Shown here in pieces: positions 44,014 through 46,457 of a stretch of DNA of 46,457 nucleotides (positions within the stretch are counted from its first letter, which is position 1; each line of letters opens with the position of its first letter). This DNA comes from Spirochaetota bacterium (GTDB lineage Bacteria; Spirochaetota; UBA4802; JAFGJZ01). A program made the translations under genes and the position numbers. The notes below the pieces were generated by a model. The model was not told the origin of the DNA, made no database searches, and saw nothing but the letters and a program-made list of their open reading frames with translations. The DNA is taken from NCBI GenBank assembly GCA_016928815.1, contig JAFGJZ010000062.1, positions 1 through 46,457 of the forward strand, read 5' to 3'.

Positions 44014-46457
44014 CTACTTCTTCGGAAGAGTCAGATTTTCCACAATTCTGCTTCGTACTTTATCCGATATTTCATCATATGACATTTTTTTATCAGGATA
44101 AACAGGAACAAGAAATTTAACATCAATATGTCTGAACGGTTTTATAAAACGGCTGCCGGCCTTCCATGCCTTATATGATCCGTCAATGGCAACAGGAACT
44201 ATCGGAACATTCATCTCCCTGCTCAGAATTGCAAAAGTCTTCTTAAAATTACCCGGAATACCGTCATTGCTTCTTGTTCCTTCAGGAAAAATTATAAGAT
44301 TGCTGCCGCTTTTCAGAACTTGAGCCATTTTCTGAATCGAATCAAAAATATCTTTCTGTACATCCATTATGATAACATTGCCGCGATTTGCGTAGAATTT
44401 TCTCCACCAGCTTTTAAAATGTTTTTCTTTCGCAAAAACATAGGTTTTTCTTAAAATCCGGTTTTTCAGCACGGCATAAATCAGTAGTGCATCAAGATGT
44501 GACTGGTGATTTGCCGAAATGATGTAAGGAGAAGCCGGAATATTTTCCTCTCCGGCTGCTTTTATTCTGAAGCCGGAATACAGGTAAATGACAAACTGAA
44601 GAATATTCTTCACAGCAAGATGCGGGAATCTGCTTCTCGGCAGTTTCACATCTGCAATATTTTTTAACAGTGCCGACCAGTTCGTCTTTTTAGGCGATAT
44701 TTTTTTACCTTCGTAGTCATTTATAAAGCTGCAGATAAGGCGCGGAGTTGATGCAGATGAAAAATCACTTTCCGCCATTTCAATTCCGAACTCCGATTTA
44801 ATGAATACAAGAAGGCTGATTTTATCAAGTGAATCAAGCCCAAGGTCAACCTCAAGATGATCATCGGCGAAAATTTTCTTTCCTGTTTCTTTCTCCAGAT
44901 ATTTCTTAAGAATTCTGTATTCATTCGATAAAGGATCAGTTGCCTTTTCAAATTTTTTGTTTTTATCATCAATTAGTTCTTCCAGTTTAAACCTTTGTAC
45001 CTTGCCTAATCTTGTCCGCGGGATGTCCTGGGTGGTAAGATGCATTTTCATTATTTTTTTATAAGGAGCAACTTCATTGTTATATTTTTTAATAAGGTCA
45101 TTTTTAAAAAATTCTTCAATGTTCACTACTTCATCCGATTCCATTTTATTTATTTCCGGTTTAATTATTGCCTGAAGAATATTGTCCTTCATTAAAACCG
45201 CAACATCAGCAACTTTATCCGTATATGATTGAAGCTTCATTTCAACTTCATTCGGATTAATCTTCTTCCCGTTAGGAAGCACGATAATCTCTTTTTTTCG
45301 GCCGGTTATTTTAAGGTAACCGTCCTTATCAAACTCACCAAGATCACCTGTATGAAACCATCCGTCAATAAGTACCTCATCAGTTTCCTTTTTCTTTTTA
45401 TAATAACCTTTCATGACATTACGGCCTTTCGCCAGAATCTCACCGTCAACAATTTTTACCTCATTCCTGATAATAGGCAATCCGACCGTACCGATTTTAA
45501 TCTGTCCAGGACGCGGAGCAGAAATCATCGGCGCTGTTTCAGTCAGACCAAATCCTTCCATAATATCAAAACCAAGAGTTGTAAAATCACGCCCTACACT
45601 TCTATCAAGAGCAGCCCCTCCAGCAACAAAGTATCTGATATGGCCGCCGAATTTTTCATGCACTTCATGAAATATCTTTTTGGAAAATGATTTTGAGTTT
45701 ATCAGACCTGCAAGCCTGAAAACCGTTTTTTTGATGATACTTGCATTAATTTTCTCCCGGATTCCTTTCATAATCATCAGATATAAACGGGGTACACCAA
45801 TAAACATAGTTACTTTATGTTTCTGAAGTGTCCCCATTATTTCATCTCCTGTAAAACCAGGACAGAAAGCCATTTCTGCTCCAAGATAGAGAGCAGCGAT
45901 CATTGTGGAAACAAGCGGCAGTATATGATGTAATGGAAGAAGAATTATGAAAACATCATCCGGGATGAAAATCGGTACCTCACCGCTGACCGATTCAATA
46001 TTAGCCAGTAAATTATCCCATGTAAGCATTACACCTTTCGGGCTTCCTGTAGTTCCCGAAGTATAGAGGATCGCGAATACGTCATGCGGAGCCGGTAAAG
46101 GTATCTCCTTGATTTTTTCTTTTGAGTAATCCTTTTTAAGAGAATCAAGATTTATTTTTTTTACTTTATGTTTAACTTTTTTGAGAGCCTTTTCCATTTC
46201 AGCTTTTGTATTATCAGAATAAAATATAACTTCAGGCTTATTGTCATTCATTATATAAGCAAGATCATCAGCTTTCGACATGAAATCTACAGGTACCGGA
46301 ATTGCCTTGTTTAAAACCAGGGAATAGAATGAAAAACACCATTCCGGTCTGTTTTCAGCAAATATTACAGCAGTTGATTTCTTTTTAATTGTATAAATCT
46401 TAGAGAAAAAAGAAATGGCCTGAAGTAATTCGGAATACAAAATAGTCCTGTCACCGA
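44014..46457 (-). CDS. Fused acyl-activating enzyme / acyl carrier / 1-acylglycerol-phosphate acyltransferase-like protein, 5' end missing
   Basis: At least 813 codons; the frame stays open to the right edge, and the TTG at 46440 is an internal Leu (…GDRTILYSELL). Numbering from the residue encoded at that TTG: an AMP-binding domain (1-490) with LYTSGTTGSPKG (125-136), GFGLTETAP and GWFHTGDLG; an acyl-carrier domain (505-580) with the phosphopantetheine serine S537 in DLGLDSLDK; and a PlsC-type acyltransferase domain (605-800) with NHQSHLD (644-650) and FPEGTRS (718-724). It probably activates a fatty acid, loads it on its own carrier domain and transfers it to a lysophospholipid, comparable to Aas. 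It is followed by the tandem-repeat terminator. Confidence 0.9.
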   Translation of the reverse strand, partial: GDRTILYSELLQAISFFSKIYTIKKKSTAVIFAENRPEWCFSFYSLVLNKAIPVPVDFMSKADDLAYIMNDNKPEVIFYSDNTKAEMEKALKKVKHKVKKINLDSLKKDYSKEKIKEIPLPAPHDVFAILYTSGTTGSPKGVMLTWDNLLANIESVSGEVPIFIPDDVFIILLPLHHILPLVSTMIAALYLGAEMAFCPGFTGDEIMGTLQKHKVTMFIGVPRLYLMIMKGIREKINASIIKKTVFRLAGLINSKSFSKKIFHEVHEKFGGHIRYFVAGGAALDRSVGRDFTTLGFDIMEGFGLTETAPMISAPRPGQIKIGTVGLPIIRNEVKIVDGEILAKGRNVMKGYYKKKKETDEVLIDGWFHTGDLGEFDKDGYLKITGRKKEIIVLPNGKKINPNEVEMKLQSYTDKVADVAVLMKDNILQAIIKPEINKMESDEVVNIEEFFKNDLIKKYNNEVAPYKKIMKMHLTTQDIPRTRLGKVQRFKLEELIDDKNKKFEKATDPLSNEYRILKKYLEKETGKKIFADDHLEVDLGLDSLDKISLLVFIKSEFGIEMAESDFSSASTPRLICSFINDYEGKKISPKKTNWSALLKNIADVKLPRSRFPHLAVKNILQFVIYLYSGFRIKAAGEENIPASPYIISANHQSHLDALLIYAVLKNRILRKTYVFAKEKHFKSWWRKFYANRGNVIIMDVQKDIFDSIQKMAQVLKSGSNLIIFPEGTRSNDGIPGNFKKTFAILSREMNVPIVPVAIDGSYKAWKAGSRFIKPFRHIDVKFLVPVYPDKKMSYDEISDKVRSRIVENLTLPKK

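Noticed and set aside
45229..45690. 153-codon open frame antisense to the acyl-activating gene
   Set aside because: The opposite strand encodes clear AMP-binding motifs, and this frame has atypical residues for a protein.

Overview
This is an AT-rich, gene-dense bacterial chromosome segment with no tRNA, rRNA, insertion sequence, CRISPR array or phage gene that I can see. The cell is a diderm: there are exported beta-barrel, lipoprotein and TonB-like proteins. It is motile or at least chemosensory, since it carries methyl-accepting chemotaxis proteins (MCPs). The best fit is Spirochaetota. The nadD / LytR-CpsA-Psr-like / rsfS order, a short SMC with no recognisable hinge, and MCPs next to a STAS protein all suit that phylum, but no marker here settles it and the assignment is an inference.

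Left part (1-10335, almost all minus strand). Positions 1-5373 form a sensory operon. In transcription order it runs: an orphan membrane HAMP protein, a TauE/SafE permease, a 7-TM MCP with a canonical signalling tip, a soluble all-helical protein with two decayed MCP tips, and a STAS protein cut by the window edge. Positions 5846-10335 form a second operon: a small exported protein, nadD, a decayed LCP-like protein, rsfS, a kinase-like protein that keeps its phospho-His but has lost its ATP site, and an NtrC-class sigma54 activator.

Middle (10573-28989). gatB and purC are followed by a small exported ORF that appears broken at a T7 tract, then a UPF0182 membrane protein. A compact UvrD-like helicase converges on it with abutting stop codons. 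The NfeD/slipin membrane-protease pair ends at a strong palindromic terminator. Next come a HEAT-repeat exported protein, a small membrane protein and a probable pseudo-esterase on the plus strand, facing a TPR/NHL/VWA-like exported protein. uvrA is co-transcribed behind an acidic zinc-ribbon protein.

Right part (29100-46457). This holds smc, a lipoprotein, a YjbH-like outer-membrane protein, rarA, rpsU, a DUF2147 protein, a YihY/BrkB protein with a beta-propeller inserted between its membrane segments, a TonB-like protein, an EF-G-like GTPase, a spore-photolyase-like radical SAM enzyme, a small winged-helix protein, nadK, and a fused acyl-activating / carrier / acyltransferase enzyme cut by the right edge.

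The most unusual items are these. (1) The YihY-propeller fusion, expressed from a divergent promoter with a perfect 18-bp palindrome between the two -35 boxes. (2) The permease-coupled MCP/HAMP/STAS operon with its twin-tip MCP-like protein. (3) The ATP-site-less histidine-kinase relative paired with an NtrC regulator. (4) A 23-bp repeat in three tandem copies, the last of which is the terminator. Where a good Shine-Dalgarno sequence or promoter argued for it, I moved start codons inward from the longest open frame; each case is stated.
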